In this document: piece by piece, positions 1-9,181 of the stretch
How the letters are laid out: each line of letters begins with the position of its first letter
How positions within the stretch are numbered: position 1 is the first letter of the stretch
Assembly: GCF_000024725.1 (NCBI RefSeq)
Contig: NC_013958.1
Coordinates: 1 to 64,000, forward strand
DNA from: Nitrosococcus halophilus Nc 4
GTDB taxonomy: Bacteria > Pseudomonadota > Gammaproteobacteria > Nitrosococcales > Nitrosococcaceae
Direction: 5' to 3'
Length of the DNA stretch: 64,000 nt
Notes under the pieces: model-generated
The model's input: only the letters and a program-made list of their open reading frames with translations
Databases searched by the model: none
Told to the model about the DNA's origin: nothing
Program-made: the position numbers and the translations under genes

Positions 1-153
1 AGAAACTGCTCGAAAAGAAAAACAGCAAGTAAACCTGGTGCCAAATGACCGAGGGCGTCATAGGGAGTGAGAGGGTTAGGTGGAAATGATTTGAGAGAAA
101 ATGTTTTAGACACTATTCGAAAAACTTATTCCAGAAAAGAGGACACTATTATT

Positions 154-3100
154 TCAAGCGACTCTGGCGTTTTTATTCACTTTTTTGATAATCGCAATCA
201 CCTTATCCGCCTGTTCCGGCAACACCCCATCAATTCCCTCATAGTGGATATCGGTAAAGGGGGGCTCATAGAGGGCCTCCAGATCCATCACCCCATTACG
301 CGCCAGGTGCTCGATGATCTGATCGATAAAGCGGATTTGATCCGCCCTGAGGGTACTGTGGGATAAGAACTCAGCAAAGGCTTCCTTGGCGGCGTTGCGG
401 TCCAGGCCCACGATGCGGCGGATGAGCTCTCCCAGGGGCGCCTCGCCATAGGTCTTCATAAAGTCTTCCTTGCTGCCGGGACCGGCTTCAGAAAACAACA
501 CCGCTTCCAGACCTTCCAGATCCTTAGCGGTGATAGGCTGGTTGTGTCTGAGGCGTTGGAGGGTGACATGATCCTGATGGGTGCGCAGGAAAGTCTCCAC
601 CTTGAGGCGGTAATGCTTGAGACTGGGATCGGCTTGAATCAATCCTTCGATCTCAGTCACCTCCCCGAGTTCGTCCTCAAAGTCGGTGTAAACTTTCTCC
701 CGGGGACCGGCTTTATCCACGAACTTGATGAGATCCCGCAGCTGGCGCCGCACGGTCTCTAACATCGCCAGAGTCATATCCTGCCAATACTCATCACTTT
801 GCAGATCGAGAATGAGGGGCATGTGGGCGTTCACCGCCGGAATAGCTCGCTTTTCTTCTAACCCCTGGGCGAGATCTTTCACCTGCGCCTGATAGCGCTC
901 CAGACTGGGTGTTTTTTCCAGGAGAGCCAGTTGCAGATTAAGAATCAGCAAATCGAAGCGGCGGGCAAATTCATCGTCCTCATCGGGGGACGGCAAGCCA
1001 CTTAAGTGCTCAGCAATCTCCAGCTCATCGCTGGGAGTGAGATGCTGCCAACGGGTCCGATCGGAGAAGGCCTCCACATATTGCCGATGGGGCCGGACCA
1101 GGAAATTGTCCAGGTTCATCCGGGTGACCCCCTCATGGAGCTGATCCAGTAATGCGCTTTGGAGGGATGGACGGGAGTCATTTGGATCGTCCATTGCCTG
1201 CAAGGCGGTGGCCAGCGCTAAACGGCTTTTAAAGACCTTCTGCTTGACCGATTCCTGAAGGGGCGCTTCCCGGACTTCTTCCGGATGGGCGCTGAAAAAC
1301 TCCAGGTTTTCACAGTAATCAAAAATGCAAAAAAACGGCTTATCCCGGCCGGGGCCAAAGAGATCGGGGCACAAGCGAGTGCCGCGGCCCAGCATCTGCC
1401 AGAATTTGGTTTTGGAGCGCACCCGCTTGAAGAACACCAGGTTTACCACTTCGGGCACATCGATGCCCGTATCGAGCATATCCACCGAGACGGCAATGAA
1501 GGGGGCTTTGTGGGGAAGAGTGAAATCGTCAATCAAACTCTGGGCGTAGCTCACCCGATTATCGATGACCCGGCAGAACTTCCCGGCCAGGTGGGGATAA
1601 TGTTGATCAAAACGTTGAACAATAAACTCGGCATGGTCGTGGTTCTTGGCAAAGATAATGGTCTTGCCCAGCTGATCGCCGCCTTGAATCTTCAGCCCCT
1701 GGGCCATCAACTGGGCCAGGACCTTATCCACCGTATCTTGATTGAACAGCCAGGCATTGAGGGCGGCGGCATCGATCTCCGGGGGCAACTGGCCGGTCTC
1801 CTCATCCAAGAAGGTGGCTTCGTAGGCATCCTTTTCTTCTTCGCTCAGGTGCTCATAGCGAATCCCCTGGCGCTGAAATTTGAGGGGCACCGACACCGGC
1901 CGGGGCGGCACCAGATATTCATCAGCCACCGCCTGGTTCAGTTCATAGGCATAGGTGGGAACGTGGTCTTCCAAATCGAACAGGTGATAGGTATTGCGGT
2001 CCACTTCCGCCTTGGGGGTAGCGGTAAGCCCTAGCAGGAAGCTATCAAAATAGTCAAAGATGGCCTTAAATTTCTGATAGACCGAGCGGTGGGCTTCATC
2101 GATGATAATCAGATCGAAGGCGTTGACCCCAAAGCGCTTGCGGCCCTCTTGTTGGGTCTCGTCAATGAGGTTCATCATCGTGTGATAAGTAGAGAACACG
2201 ATCCGGCTCCCCGCCTCTTCCTTCTCGGTCACCAGATTAACCAGGGAGGCGTGAGGCAAATGGGCAGCAAAGGCCCCCTTGGCCTGCCGCACTAAGGCCG
2301 TCCGATCGGCCAAAAACAAGACCCGCTGGACCCAACGGGCCCGCATGAGGAACTCCACCGCGGCGATGCTTACTCGGGTCTTGCCGGTGCCGGTGGCCAT
2401 GACCAACAAACTGCCCCGGGCCCGCGCTTCCTGGAACCGTTCCATGACCCGGCGGAGACCTTCTTCCTGATAGTAGCGCCCGGCAATCTCCCGGTTAAGG
2501 GGGATTTGGGTCAGATCCTTGCGGCTAGTGCGACGATGAACCATAAGCTGCAGCTCATCCTTGGTGGCAAAGCCTTGCACTTCCCGGGGAGGGTAAAAGG
2601 TATCGTCCCAGAGCCAAGTTTGATAGCCGTTGCTGGTGTAGATAAGAGGACGCTGGCCGGTCATTTGTTCTAGACAATCCGCATAGAGCTCGGCCTGGCG
2701 CTGACCCATCATGGGGCTTTTCTGGGTACGCTTGGCTTCCACGATCGCCAAAGGCAAGCCATTGTCGCCCCAGAGGACATAATCCACGTAGCCCCTCCCC
2801 TGCCCATGGGGCATACCTTCCACGGCGTACTCCCGGACCTGTTCTCCGGCCGGGTCCCAGCCCGCTTCCCGCAGCAGCACATCAATAAACAGATCCCGGG
2901 TTTCGGCTTCCGATTCTTCAAAGGTGACCGTACCTAAAGCGGCTTGGTTTTCCGCCTTGACCTCGGCGATGTGGGCCTTTAAGCGTTCAATTTCTTCTTG
3001 GGAAGCCGTTAGCCGCTGCTGAGTGGCTTTAAAGGCTTCATCTTTCTCTTGCAGCGTCTCCTGCAAGCGGGAGAGCTCTACGGCGTTTTTATCGGCCTCC

Positions 3101-3549
3101 TGAGCCTCCTGAAGGGGCTCCCGCAGCCGCTGGTCGTTGAAGGGGGGTACGGATAGGGGGGCTCCCTGGGTGGGGGTGTAGACCCGCACCAGCCAGCTCA
3201 GCAGATTGTAGGTGGCCCGGGTGAGCTGAAGCCCCTCCACAGGGCGCAGCCGAACATCGCTGTGAACGGCCTGATTGCCCACCTTGTGGATGAGGCGGAT
3301 TTGGGGGAAGAGGCTAGGGGCCACCAGGGTTTGAAAGGTGGGCTCGTGGATGAGCGCCGCGAGATTGTCTTGATAGGGCTTTCGTAGGCTAGGGTCATGG
3401 GCATAGAGCCAGCGGACGGTTTTCTCTAAGGTCCGACGGGCATAGAAGGCACAGGTGCGAGGGGCCGTGAGGGCATGCTGTTCAGTATGGAGGGCATCTT
3501 CGCGAAAGGGGGCCCAGTCACCGGTGAGAAAGTCGAAATTGGAGGCCAT
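154..3549 (-). CDS. hsdR: Type I restriction enzyme, R subunit (HsdR)
   Basis: Motor and nuclease subunit of a type I restriction-modification complex; it translocates DNA and cleaves unmodified targets together with HsdM and HsdS. The 1131-residue protein begins with a DUF4145-like region (about 1-130), then a charged coiled coil (about 150-205). A PD-(D/E)XK nuclease domain follows, with the EAK triplet near residue 270. The SF2 helicase has a Walker A motif ATGTGKT near 386, DEAH near 483 and a motif VI GRGTR. Length and order fit the family. It is last in the minus-strand order hsdM-hsdS-hsdR, 15 bp after hsdS. The frame appears intact, so the system may be active. Confidence 0.95.
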   Translation of the reverse strand: MASNFDFLTGDWAPFREDALHTEQHALTAPRTCAFYARRTLEKTVRWLYAHDPSLRKPYQDNLAALIHEPTFQTLVAPSLFPQIRLIHKVGNQAVHSDVRLRPVEGLQLTRATYNLLSWLVRVYTPTQGAPLSVPPFNDQRLREPLQEAQEADKNAVELSRLQETLQEKDEAFKATQQRLTASQEEIERLKAHIAEVKAENQAALGTVTFEESEAETRDLFIDVLLREAGWDPAGEQVREYAVEGMPHGQGRGYVDYVLWGDNGLPLAIVEAKRTQKSPMMGQRQAELYADCLEQMTGQRPLIYTSNGYQTWLWDDTFYPPREVQGFATKDELQLMVHRRTSRKDLTQIPLNREIAGRYYQEEGLRRVMERFQEARARGSLLVMATGTGKTRVSIAAVEFLMRARWVQRVLFLADRTALVRQAKGAFAAHLPHASLVNLVTEKEEAGSRIVFSTYHTMMNLIDETQQEGRKRFGVNAFDLIIIDEAHRSVYQKFKAIFDYFDSFLLGLTATPKAEVDRNTYHLFDLEDHVPTYAYELNQAVADEYLVPPRPVSVPLKFQRQGIRYEHLSEEEKDAYEATFLDEETGQLPPEIDAAALNAWLFNQDTVDKVLAQLMAQGLKIQGGDQLGKTIIFAKNHDHAEFIVQRFDQHYPHLAGKFCRVIDNRVSYAQSLIDDFTLPHKAPFIAVSVDMLDTGIDVPEVVNLVFFKRVRSKTKFWQMLGRGTRLCPDLFGPGRDKPFFCIFDYCENLEFFSAHPEEVREAPLQESVKQKVFKSRLALATALQAMDDPNDSRPSLQSALLDQLHEGVTRMNLDNFLVRPHRQYVEAFSDRTRWQHLTPSDELEIAEHLSGLPSPDEDDEFARRFDLLILNLQLALLEKTPSLERYQAQVKDLAQGLEEKRAIPAVNAHMPLILDLQSDEYWQDMTLAMLETVRRQLRDLIKFVDKAGPREKVYTDFEDELGEVTEIEGLIQADPSLKHYRLKVETFLRTHQDHVTLQRLRHNQPITAKDLEGLEAVLFSEAGPGSKEDFMKTYGEAPLGELIRRIVGLDRNAAKEAFAEFLSHSTLRADQIRFIDQIIEHLARNGVMDLEALYEPPFTDIHYEGIDGVLPEQADKVIAIIKKVNKNARVA

Positions 3550-3564
3550 CCGGGGGGACCTGGC

Positions 3565-4815
3565 CTAGCCGGCGGCGGCTTCTTTGAGAAGTTTCTCGGC
3601 GGCTTGGGGGGTGAGTTCGCCGCGGAAGGCGCGGTGGGTGAGGGAGGAAAACAAAATATTAGCATTCTCTGCACTGTGATTAATTTTGATGAGGTTTCTC
3701 TCAACTTTTCTCACTACATTCAGGTAATGAAGTTGCATCTCAACCGGCGGTAACAAGAAAACAATTTCCTTTAAAATGGATGTGCTTAAACCATCCATGA
3801 TTGCACCATGAGCCAACCTTCTTAGCTGGTGCTGAAAGGTTCCGCTCCTGCAAATCGTCGCTGCCAAAAACTCAGGAAGACACTTATCAGGATTTGTACG
3901 AATACGGAACAAATGGTAAGAAATTCTTGCTTTCCCAATGCCTTTAGGAACTACACAAGCCCGTCCTATACTACCCATACGAGTTATCAAAACATCACCA
4001 GGACAAGCATCAAAGCGTGATAATTCTTCAGCTTTTTTTTCAGTCAAAAATTTTTCTGTGTTTGATACAAAATGATCATTATGAACATTTTCTATTCCAA
4101 GTAACGGAATGCCTTCGGGAACTAATTCACGTACCTTAAGCTGTGTACCAAAAGGGCCACACCGGATATCTTCTTTAGGATTAGAAACAACTTCATCAAT
4201 TGTTCCTGCACCCCACCCCTTCGGATTCGTCACCGGATCCCCAAACATCTCCAGAAACGCTGAGCGCAAAAAATCCTCTGTGAGTACTATCGCCCGCTGT
4301 CGCTTGCGGCGGATGGCATCGGCCTTGTCCAGAATGGCGGCAAGGCGGCGTTGTTCGGGGAGGGGTGGGAAGGGGATGGTGATTTCTGAAAAACGGCTTT
4401 TGTTGACAATAGCAACAGTCGTCGAAGGAGCCATATGCTCCAGTATGGGTTTTAAGGTTTTGCAAAAATGATAGCCATATCGTGGGAGAATCTTAGACTT
4501 ATCAAAAATCAGAGAGTTAATTTGTTGATTGGTAGCTAACTGTATGCCAGCAATACCTACTTTACCCAGCGAGCCAATACAGCAGACCATCACGGCATCA
4601 GGGGGTAGCAGCCGTGCTTGACTGGCACCCGATCGGCTGAGATAGTTCTGGGCTTTAGTTACTGGATCATCATTATCAAGATCAACAGGCGTAACAAAGG
4701 GAACCTCGCTCCCATAGTATTCTGGCTTTGAAGTAGAGGGTGTGCTACCTGTAATCACTTCTCCTACTTCGCCTAGTTTTGCTAATTTCCACCCTTGAGG
4801 CAGGTTGAAGTTCAT
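3565..4815 (-). CDS. hsdS: Type I restriction-modification specificity subunit (HsdS)
   Basis: DNA-recognition subunit that gives target specificity to the methylase and nuclease. The 416-residue protein has the two-repeat layout of HsdS. Target-recognition domain 1 (about 1-145) is followed by a conserved spacer helix containing PPLPEQRRLAAILDKADAI. Domain 2 (about 195-360) is followed by a second, more diverged helix starting LLPPVEMQ. The start overlaps the hsdM stop by 4 bp (ATGA), so translational coupling is likely. The recognition domains are locally more AT-rich than hsdM and hsdR, as is common for these exchangeable domains. The target sequence cannot be read from the protein. Confidence 0.93.
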   Translation of the reverse strand: MNFNLPQGWKLAKLGEVGEVITGSTPSTSKPEYYGSEVPFVTPVDLDNDDPVTKAQNYLSRSGASQARLLPPDAVMVCCIGSLGKVGIAGIQLATNQQINSLIFDKSKILPRYGYHFCKTLKPILEHMAPSTTVAIVNKSRFSEITIPFPPLPEQRRLAAILDKADAIRRKRQRAIVLTEDFLRSAFLEMFGDPVTNPKGWGAGTIDEVVSNPKEDIRCGPFGTQLKVRELVPEGIPLLGIENVHNDHFVSNTEKFLTEKKAEELSRFDACPGDVLITRMGSIGRACVVPKGIGKARISYHLFRIRTNPDKCLPEFLAATICRSGTFQHQLRRLAHGAIMDGLSTSILKEIVFLLPPVEMQLHYLNVVRKVERNLIKINHSAENANILFSSLTHRAFRGELTPQAAEKLLKEAAAG

Positions 4816-6272
4816 CCCACCATCTCCCGCAGTTCCTTCAAGTCCTGCTGAATTTCTGTCTCCAAAGCCTCCAGCTGGTCCAGGATCACTAAAGGTGGCT
4901 CGTACTCCACCGCCTCATACTGCACTTCCTTGTAGCGATTGATGGAGAGATCATATTTGTTCTCGGCAATCTCGGCCTTGGGGACAAAAAACGCTTTGGC
5001 CGTGCGGTCGGTATCCTTCTTCGGATTGCGCTTCTTCCATTTCGCCAAAATGTCGGGGATATCGTTCTCTTTGACCGGCTCACGCTTATCGTCCAGGCTG
5101 AAGCCATCAGCGGCCATGTCATAGAACCAGACCTGATCGGTGCCCCCGGAATCGGTGCGAGTGAAAATCAAGATAGCCGTGGACACCCCTGCATAGGGTT
5201 TGAATACCCCTGAAGGCATGGATATGACCCCATCCAGTTTGTGATCTTCAACCAGGTGCCTTCGAATTTCCCGGTGGGCCTTGCTGGAGCCAAATAGCAC
5301 CCCATCGGGGACAATACAGGCGCAGCGGCCTCCAGCTTTAAGCTGGCAGAGGAACAACGCCAGAAACAGCAACTCGGTCTTTTTGGTGCTGGTCAGTCGC
5401 AGTAAGTCTTTAGCCACGGATTCATAGTCGAGGGAGCCCTTAAAGGGGGGATTGGCCAGAATCACTGTGTAGCGATCGCGAATACCGGTCCCTTCCTGGG
5501 AGAGGGAATCAAGGCCCCGAATATCCGGGTCTTCGACTCCATGGAGGGTCATGTTCATGGCCCCAATACGCAGCATGGAGCTATCAAAATCCGTACCGTG
5601 GAATAGGCCGTGATTGAAGTGCTGACGCAGGGCGGCGTCATGGAAAATGTCCGGGTGATGTTCACGTAAGTATTCCCCCGCGGCCACCAAAAAGCCGCAG
5701 GTGCCACAGGCCGGATCGGCGATAGTGTCCTGGGGCGTAGGCGCCACCAATTCCACCATCATCTTGATGATATGGCGAGGGGTGCGGAACTGGCCGTTTT
5801 GGCCCGCCGTGGCGATTTTGGAGAGCATGTACTCGTAGAGATCGCCCTTGGTGTCCCGGTCTTCCATAGGCAGGGCTTCCAGCATTGTCACCACCCGCTG
5901 CAACAGGTTGGGAGTGGGAATGACAAAGACCGCATCCTTCATGAACCGGCTGTAGGCGCTCTCCCGTCCCTCATGGAGCTTTTTGATGAAGGGAAACACC
6001 TCATCCCGGAATAACTCGTACATTTCTCCGGCTTCCCGATCCTTGAACCGAGACCAGCGCAAAGGCTGCTGTTTGGCGCTGAAGATGGGATCTTCAATGG
6101 GTTTACCCAGTCGATTGGCTTTACGCTCCCGCACGGTGTGGAGCTCATCCAGACGCTTGGTGAAAAGCAAATAAGTGATCTGCTCGATAACGGTCAGAGG
6201 ATTGGAGATGCCGCCGGACCAAAAGGCGTCCCAAATGCGATCAACTTGTGATTTTAATGTCCCGGTGATCAT
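4812..6272 (-). CDS. hsdM: Type I restriction-modification DNA methylase (HsdM)
   Basis: N6-adenine methyltransferase subunit that works with HsdS to protect host DNA and with HsdR for restriction. The 486-residue protein has the HsdM N-terminal helical domain (about 1-140). The SAM-binding motif I near residue 189 reads DPACGTCGFL, and the catalytic motif IV near 274 is NPPF. Most relatives have GTGGF in motif I, so the Cys is unusual, but Gly-rich loop variants can stay active. It is the first gene of the operon. Upstream is a 354-bp gap with no obvious promoter. Intact frame and normal length support a working gene. Confidence 0.95.
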   Translation of the reverse strand: MITGTLKSQVDRIWDAFWSGGISNPLTVIEQITYLLFTKRLDELHTVRERKANRLGKPIEDPIFSAKQQPLRWSRFKDREAGEMYELFRDEVFPFIKKLHEGRESAYSRFMKDAVFVIPTPNLLQRVVTMLEALPMEDRDTKGDLYEYMLSKIATAGQNGQFRTPRHIIKMMVELVAPTPQDTIADPACGTCGFLVAAGEYLREHHPDIFHDAALRQHFNHGLFHGTDFDSSMLRIGAMNMTLHGVEDPDIRGLDSLSQEGTGIRDRYTVILANPPFKGSLDYESVAKDLLRLTSTKKTELLFLALFLCQLKAGGRCACIVPDGVLFGSSKAHREIRRHLVEDHKLDGVISMPSGVFKPYAGVSTAILIFTRTDSGGTDQVWFYDMAADGFSLDDKREPVKENDIPDILAKWKKRNPKKDTDRTAKAFFVPKAEIAENKYDLSINRYKEVQYEAVEYEPPLVILDQLEALETEIQQDLKELREMVG

Positions 6273-6601
6273 AGCGGGTGGTTTCTTTTCCTGAGATGAA
6301 GGTCATGAGTTAAAAGAATACACCGTCTGTTCAAAGGCTTAAAGGACCATCCGGTGTCTGCATGGGTCCCAGGCGGATCATCATGGTGTTACCTACACTC
6401 AGTGGATCCCCCTCCCCTGCCCAGAGCCTCCCTCAACCCCAGAAACACAAATGCCCCTCTCCTTTTGAGTGTCGGCAGCAAGGGAGAAAGATTTATCTTA
6501 GGACTACCGCTGATCACGATTCCCGGCTCAGGGAAGTGCGTTCCTTCTCTTGAGCGGGGCGCACGGTCACCATAAGCCTGGCCTTGAACTTTGTTGAAAA
6601 G
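6273..6601. other. Intergenic gap between hsdM and the HigBA-like pair
   Basis: A gap of about 330 bases between divergent units. It should hold the hsdM promoter on the minus strand and the toxin-antitoxin promoter on the plus strand. I see no convincing ORF, repeat or terminator in it. Open frames here are short and lack ribosome binding sites. Confidence 0.5.
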
Positions 6602-6617
6602 GTAACTTATAAGTTAC
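6602..6617. promoter_or_regulatory. Palindromic operator candidate before the HigBA-like pair
   Basis: GTAACTTATAAGTTAC is a perfect 16-bp palindrome ending 10 bp before the toxin start codon. Toxin-antitoxin operons usually carry such a site for autoregulation by the antitoxin. Binding by the downstream antitoxin is inferred. Confidence 0.55.
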
Positions 6618-6626
6618 TATACCAAC

Positions 6627-6956
6627 ATGATCGAGATCAGGGAATATATCGACGCCCAGGGCCGTAGCCCCTACGCCAAATGGTTCGACAAGCTCAATGC
6701 CCAGGCAGCGGCCAAGGTGGCAACAGCCTTGATCCGGATGGCGCAAGGCAATCTGTCCAATGTCAAGGGAGTCGGCGCCGGCGTCTTCGAGTACCGCATC
6801 GATTTCGGTCCCGGATACCGTGTCTATTTCGGCAAGGAGGGCGATCGGCTCATTATCCTGCTAGGCGGCGGCACCAAGCAACGCCAGCAGAAAGACATCG
6901 AGGCCGCACAGACCCTATGGGCAGCGTATCAACAACGCCAGCAGGAGGAAGATTGA
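6627..6956 (+). CDS. RelE/ParE-superfamily toxin, HigB-like (phage Gp49-type)
   Basis: Likely toxin of a type II toxin-antitoxin pair; relatives are mRNA-cleaving or killer proteins of the Gp49/addiction-module family. The 109-residue protein starts MIEIREYIDAQGRSPYAKWF. It carries the family signatures GVFEYRIDFGPGYRVYFGKEG and a C-terminal LLGGGTKQRQQKDIE segment; short length and basic character fit. It lies 3 bp upstream of the antitoxin and follows a perfect palindrome. Toxin-first order is typical of HigBA. Intact frame. Confidence 0.88.
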   Translation: MIEIREYIDAQGRSPYAKWFDKLNAQAAAKVATALIRMAQGNLSNVKGVGAGVFEYRIDFGPGYRVYFGKEGDRLIILLGGGTKQRQQKDIEAAQTLWAAYQQRQQEED

Positions 6957-6959
6957 GCG

Positions 6960-7277
6960 ATGGTGCTGACCCGCGATTTCAAAGAAACGATTCAAGCCCG
7001 CGTGGCCCGCGATCCCGCCTTCCGCAAGGCCCTGCTTAAAGAGGGGGTAGAAGCCCTACTGTCCGGCGATATGACCACTGGCAAAGCTGTGCTGCGCGAC
7101 TATATTAATGCCACGGTCGGTTTTGAGACCCTTTCGGCGGAAACCCGGATTCCGTCCAAGAGCCTCATGCGCATGTTTGGACCTAAAGGCAACCCCAATG
7201 CCCGTAACTTGTTCCAGGTACTCGGCTACCTCCAACAGCGCGAGGGGGTCCGCTTTGAGATCCGCGCCAGCCGCTAA
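6960..7277 (+). CDS. HigA-like antitoxin / transcriptional regulator
   Basis: Partner of the preceding toxin. The 105-residue protein matches the family of small regulators annotated as putative addiction-module antitoxins. The N-terminal helix is TRDFKETIQARVARDPAFRKALLKEG. A helix-turn-helix-like C-terminus (IPSKSLMRMFGPKGNPNARN, then LFQVLGYL) probably binds DNA and represses the operon at the palindrome upstream. Start chosen at 6960, immediately after the toxin stop; the two are probably co-translated. Confidence 0.85.
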   Translation: MVLTRDFKETIQARVARDPAFRKALLKEGVEALLSGDMTTGKAVLRDYINATVGFETLSAETRIPSKSLMRMFGPKGNPNARNLFQVLGYLQQREGVRFEIRASR

Positions 7278-7449
7278 CTTTACATACTTTCACCGCCTTT
7301 GCCTTCCCTCCCTAGCGCTGGTTGAGGGCCTTGCAGACATCTTCGTGTCATCTCTCCGGTTTGAAACCGCCAAAGATAGCTGATTACTCCAGGCGAGGCG
7401 TGCCTGCCAGGACAGTTGATGCCTGTAACGCGGGGCCAGAACCCAAGTC

Positions 7450-8556
7450 TCACAAATACCCCTTTAACACCTCCGGGATCACCCCTGCCTCTTTTTCCTC
7501 AGTTATTCTGAGTTCCACCGGCGGATCGCCCGGCTTGAGCCAAAACTGCACATATACCTCGCCCTGGATAGCCACCCTATTCAAATAAGGCCCCAGCTCT
7601 TGCCCCCTAGCATAATGCAACCGCAGCACCTTGCCATTGAAAGCCACCGGATGATACAACTGAATATCCGCCACCGGCGCTAACCGGCTCCCTACCTGCA
7701 TTTCCCCGGATAAATAATACGTGTGCTGCGGGTCCAAGCGTTTCAAAAGCCACCCCAAGGACCGACCCTGCATCTCCACCTTATGGGACACCACCCGCAA
7801 GGGTTCCCCCTCAATAAGCTTGGCCCTCGTGGGATAGAGGTTATGATGGACCTGGGACTTGCCCACCGCTCGGGGTTGGCCCTGATGGAGCACAATCAGT
7901 CCCTTTTGCCACACCCCCAGCACCGGGCATTGGCAGGTCATATGCTCCAAAGTCAGATTGTCGATGGCTTCTAACTCCAGGGTGAACCAGCGGGTCCCCG
8001 CCTCTTGGATAAAGGCCTCCCGGGCCAACTCAAAGTTGCCCAGCAAGTGCTGCAACCCGGTGCGAAACCCCAAGCCGCTGACCGGATACAGCCCCAGACA
8101 GGCGGCCAACAAAGCAGTCATCAGCACCATCTCCGCCTTGCTGCCCACGGCCATCCGGTAGTGACGGTTCCCCGGCATCACCACCCGCACCGGGGAAGGC
8201 CAAAATAAATCGGCGCCCCGCAGGTTCAGCATATCAATCCATAGGTGGGACCAATACCCCCCCAAGATGCACCCAAAATAGACCGGGTTGAGCCACAGGA
8301 GGGGGGAAATCAGCACCGCCAGGACCCAAAGGGCCAGGAAAGAATGGGTGATTGTCCGGTGGCCAAAATGCTTCTCCAGGCGGGTGGAGAGCCAAAACAG
8401 CACCCGTCCCAGCTTGGAGGTGGGCAAATCCACATCCGGCAAGAGGGAAGCTCCCGCCGCCAAGGCCCAGCCGAGGAAATCGGTGTCGTATTCAAACAGG
8501 GCCGCGCCGCCCAGATAGAGGGCGGAGGCAAAAGCGATGTGGGTGCCCGCGATCAT
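7450..8556 (-). CDS. YdjM/DUF457-family membrane metal-dependent hydrolase-like protein
   Basis: Integral inner-membrane protein of the YdjM (LexA-binding, inner-membrane-associated hydrolase) type. The 368-residue sequence begins IAGTHIAFASALYLGG. It has the family motifs LLPDVDLPTSKLGR (Asp-containing) and GHRTITHSFLAL (His-rich), followed by several hydrophobic helices up to about residue 165. The C-terminal half (about 190-368) is soluble and beta-rich and matches nothing I recognise. It is the last gene of the minus-strand group running from 11 kb. The substrate is unknown. Confidence 0.75.
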   Translation of the reverse strand: MIAGTHIAFASALYLGGAALFEYDTDFLGWALAAGASLLPDVDLPTSKLGRVLFWLSTRLEKHFGHRTITHSFLALWVLAVLISPLLWLNPVYFGCILGGYWSHLWIDMLNLRGADLFWPSPVRVVMPGNRHYRMAVGSKAEMVLMTALLAACLGLYPVSGLGFRTGLQHLLGNFELAREAFIQEAGTRWFTLELEAIDNLTLEHMTCQCPVLGVWQKGLIVLHQGQPRAVGKSQVHHNLYPTRAKLIEGEPLRVVSHKVEMQGRSLGWLLKRLDPQHTYYLSGEMQVGSRLAPVADIQLYHPVAFNGKVLRLHYARGQELGPYLNRVAIQGEVYVQFWLKPGDPPVELRITEEKEAGVIPEVLKGYL

Positions 8557-8611
8557 GGACTTGTTGGGAAGGGCGTAGGACTTGGGGCAAAGCCGTCACT
8601 TCTCCCAGCAA

Positions 8612-8836
8612 TTAGGCCACTTCCCGCACGTGGGCGATCTCCCGTGTTGCCGCAGGCCGAAGAGAGTCGGCGGGTAAGGTCAGCACGGCCAGGGTCTCTC
8701 CCGAGAGGGTGGCAAACTCGACCTCATAGCCGGCGCCGGCCTCATGGATGAGTACCACTGTCCCCAGATCGCCCGCTTTAAGTCCATGCTCGGGCACGTC
8801 CTGAGTGAGTACGACAAGTTCCAGTTCACGAATCAT
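8612..8836 (-). CDS. DUF4926-domain protein
   Basis: A 74-residue protein with the DUF4926 pattern: LVVLTQDVPEHGLKAGDLGTV, then a segment around YEVEFATLSGETLAVLTL. This small barrel-like domain commonly follows DUF6883 genes, as here, where the pair overlaps by one base. The pairing hints at a toxin/immunity or partner relationship, but this is unproven. No membrane segment or signal peptide. Confidence 0.75.
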   Translation of the reverse strand: MIRELELVVLTQDVPEHGLKAGDLGTVVLIHEAGAGYEVEFATLSGETLAVLTLPADSLRPAATREIAHVREVA

Positions 8837-9180
8837 TATCTTTCCCTTATAGGATAGGCAGTGACAAAATGGGGTGCCCTCTTATCCTTGGCCAGGAACC
8901 AGACCGCACAAAGAGTCGGGTCGCGCCCATCGGGTGTGGGCAAGGGTCCCTCAATCACGTATTTCGTCCCAAAGGCGGTCTTCTCTACTTTGACTACTTT
9001 GCCACCTTGCGCATGGCGCTGCAATGCTTCCTGCAACACCTCCCAAGCGGATAAGGCAAAGCCAAAGCGGTTAAAGAACTGGGCCTTGGCTCGACCATAG
9101 GGATGCACGGGAGAAAGCAAATAATCGGTGATCTTGCGCGCATCGATGACGGCACTCTCGAGGTGGGGTAAACGCTTCAT
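8836..9180 (-). CDS. DUF6883-domain protein
   Basis: A 114-residue protein with the DUF6883 hallmarks: an ARKITDYLLSPVHPYGRAKA segment, then FFNRFGF, and a C-terminal AVWFLAKDKRAPHFVTAYP strand. The domain is often found at the C-terminus of toxins or as a stand-alone gene beside DUF4926, and its activity is not known to me. It follows the ATPase gene by 2 bp and overlaps the DUF4926 gene, so the three are probably one transcript. Confidence 0.72.
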   Translation of the reverse strand: MKRLPHLESAVIDARKITDYLLSPVHPYGRAKAQFFNRFGFALSAWEVLQEALQRHAQGGKVVKVEKTAFGTKYVIEGPLPTPDGRDPTLCAVWFLAKDKRAPHFVTAYPIRER

Positions 9181-9181
9181 C

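Noticed and set aside
1-153. Plus-strand frame starting at 67 at the left edge
   Set aside because: It runs antisense into hsdR and shows no protein-like features.
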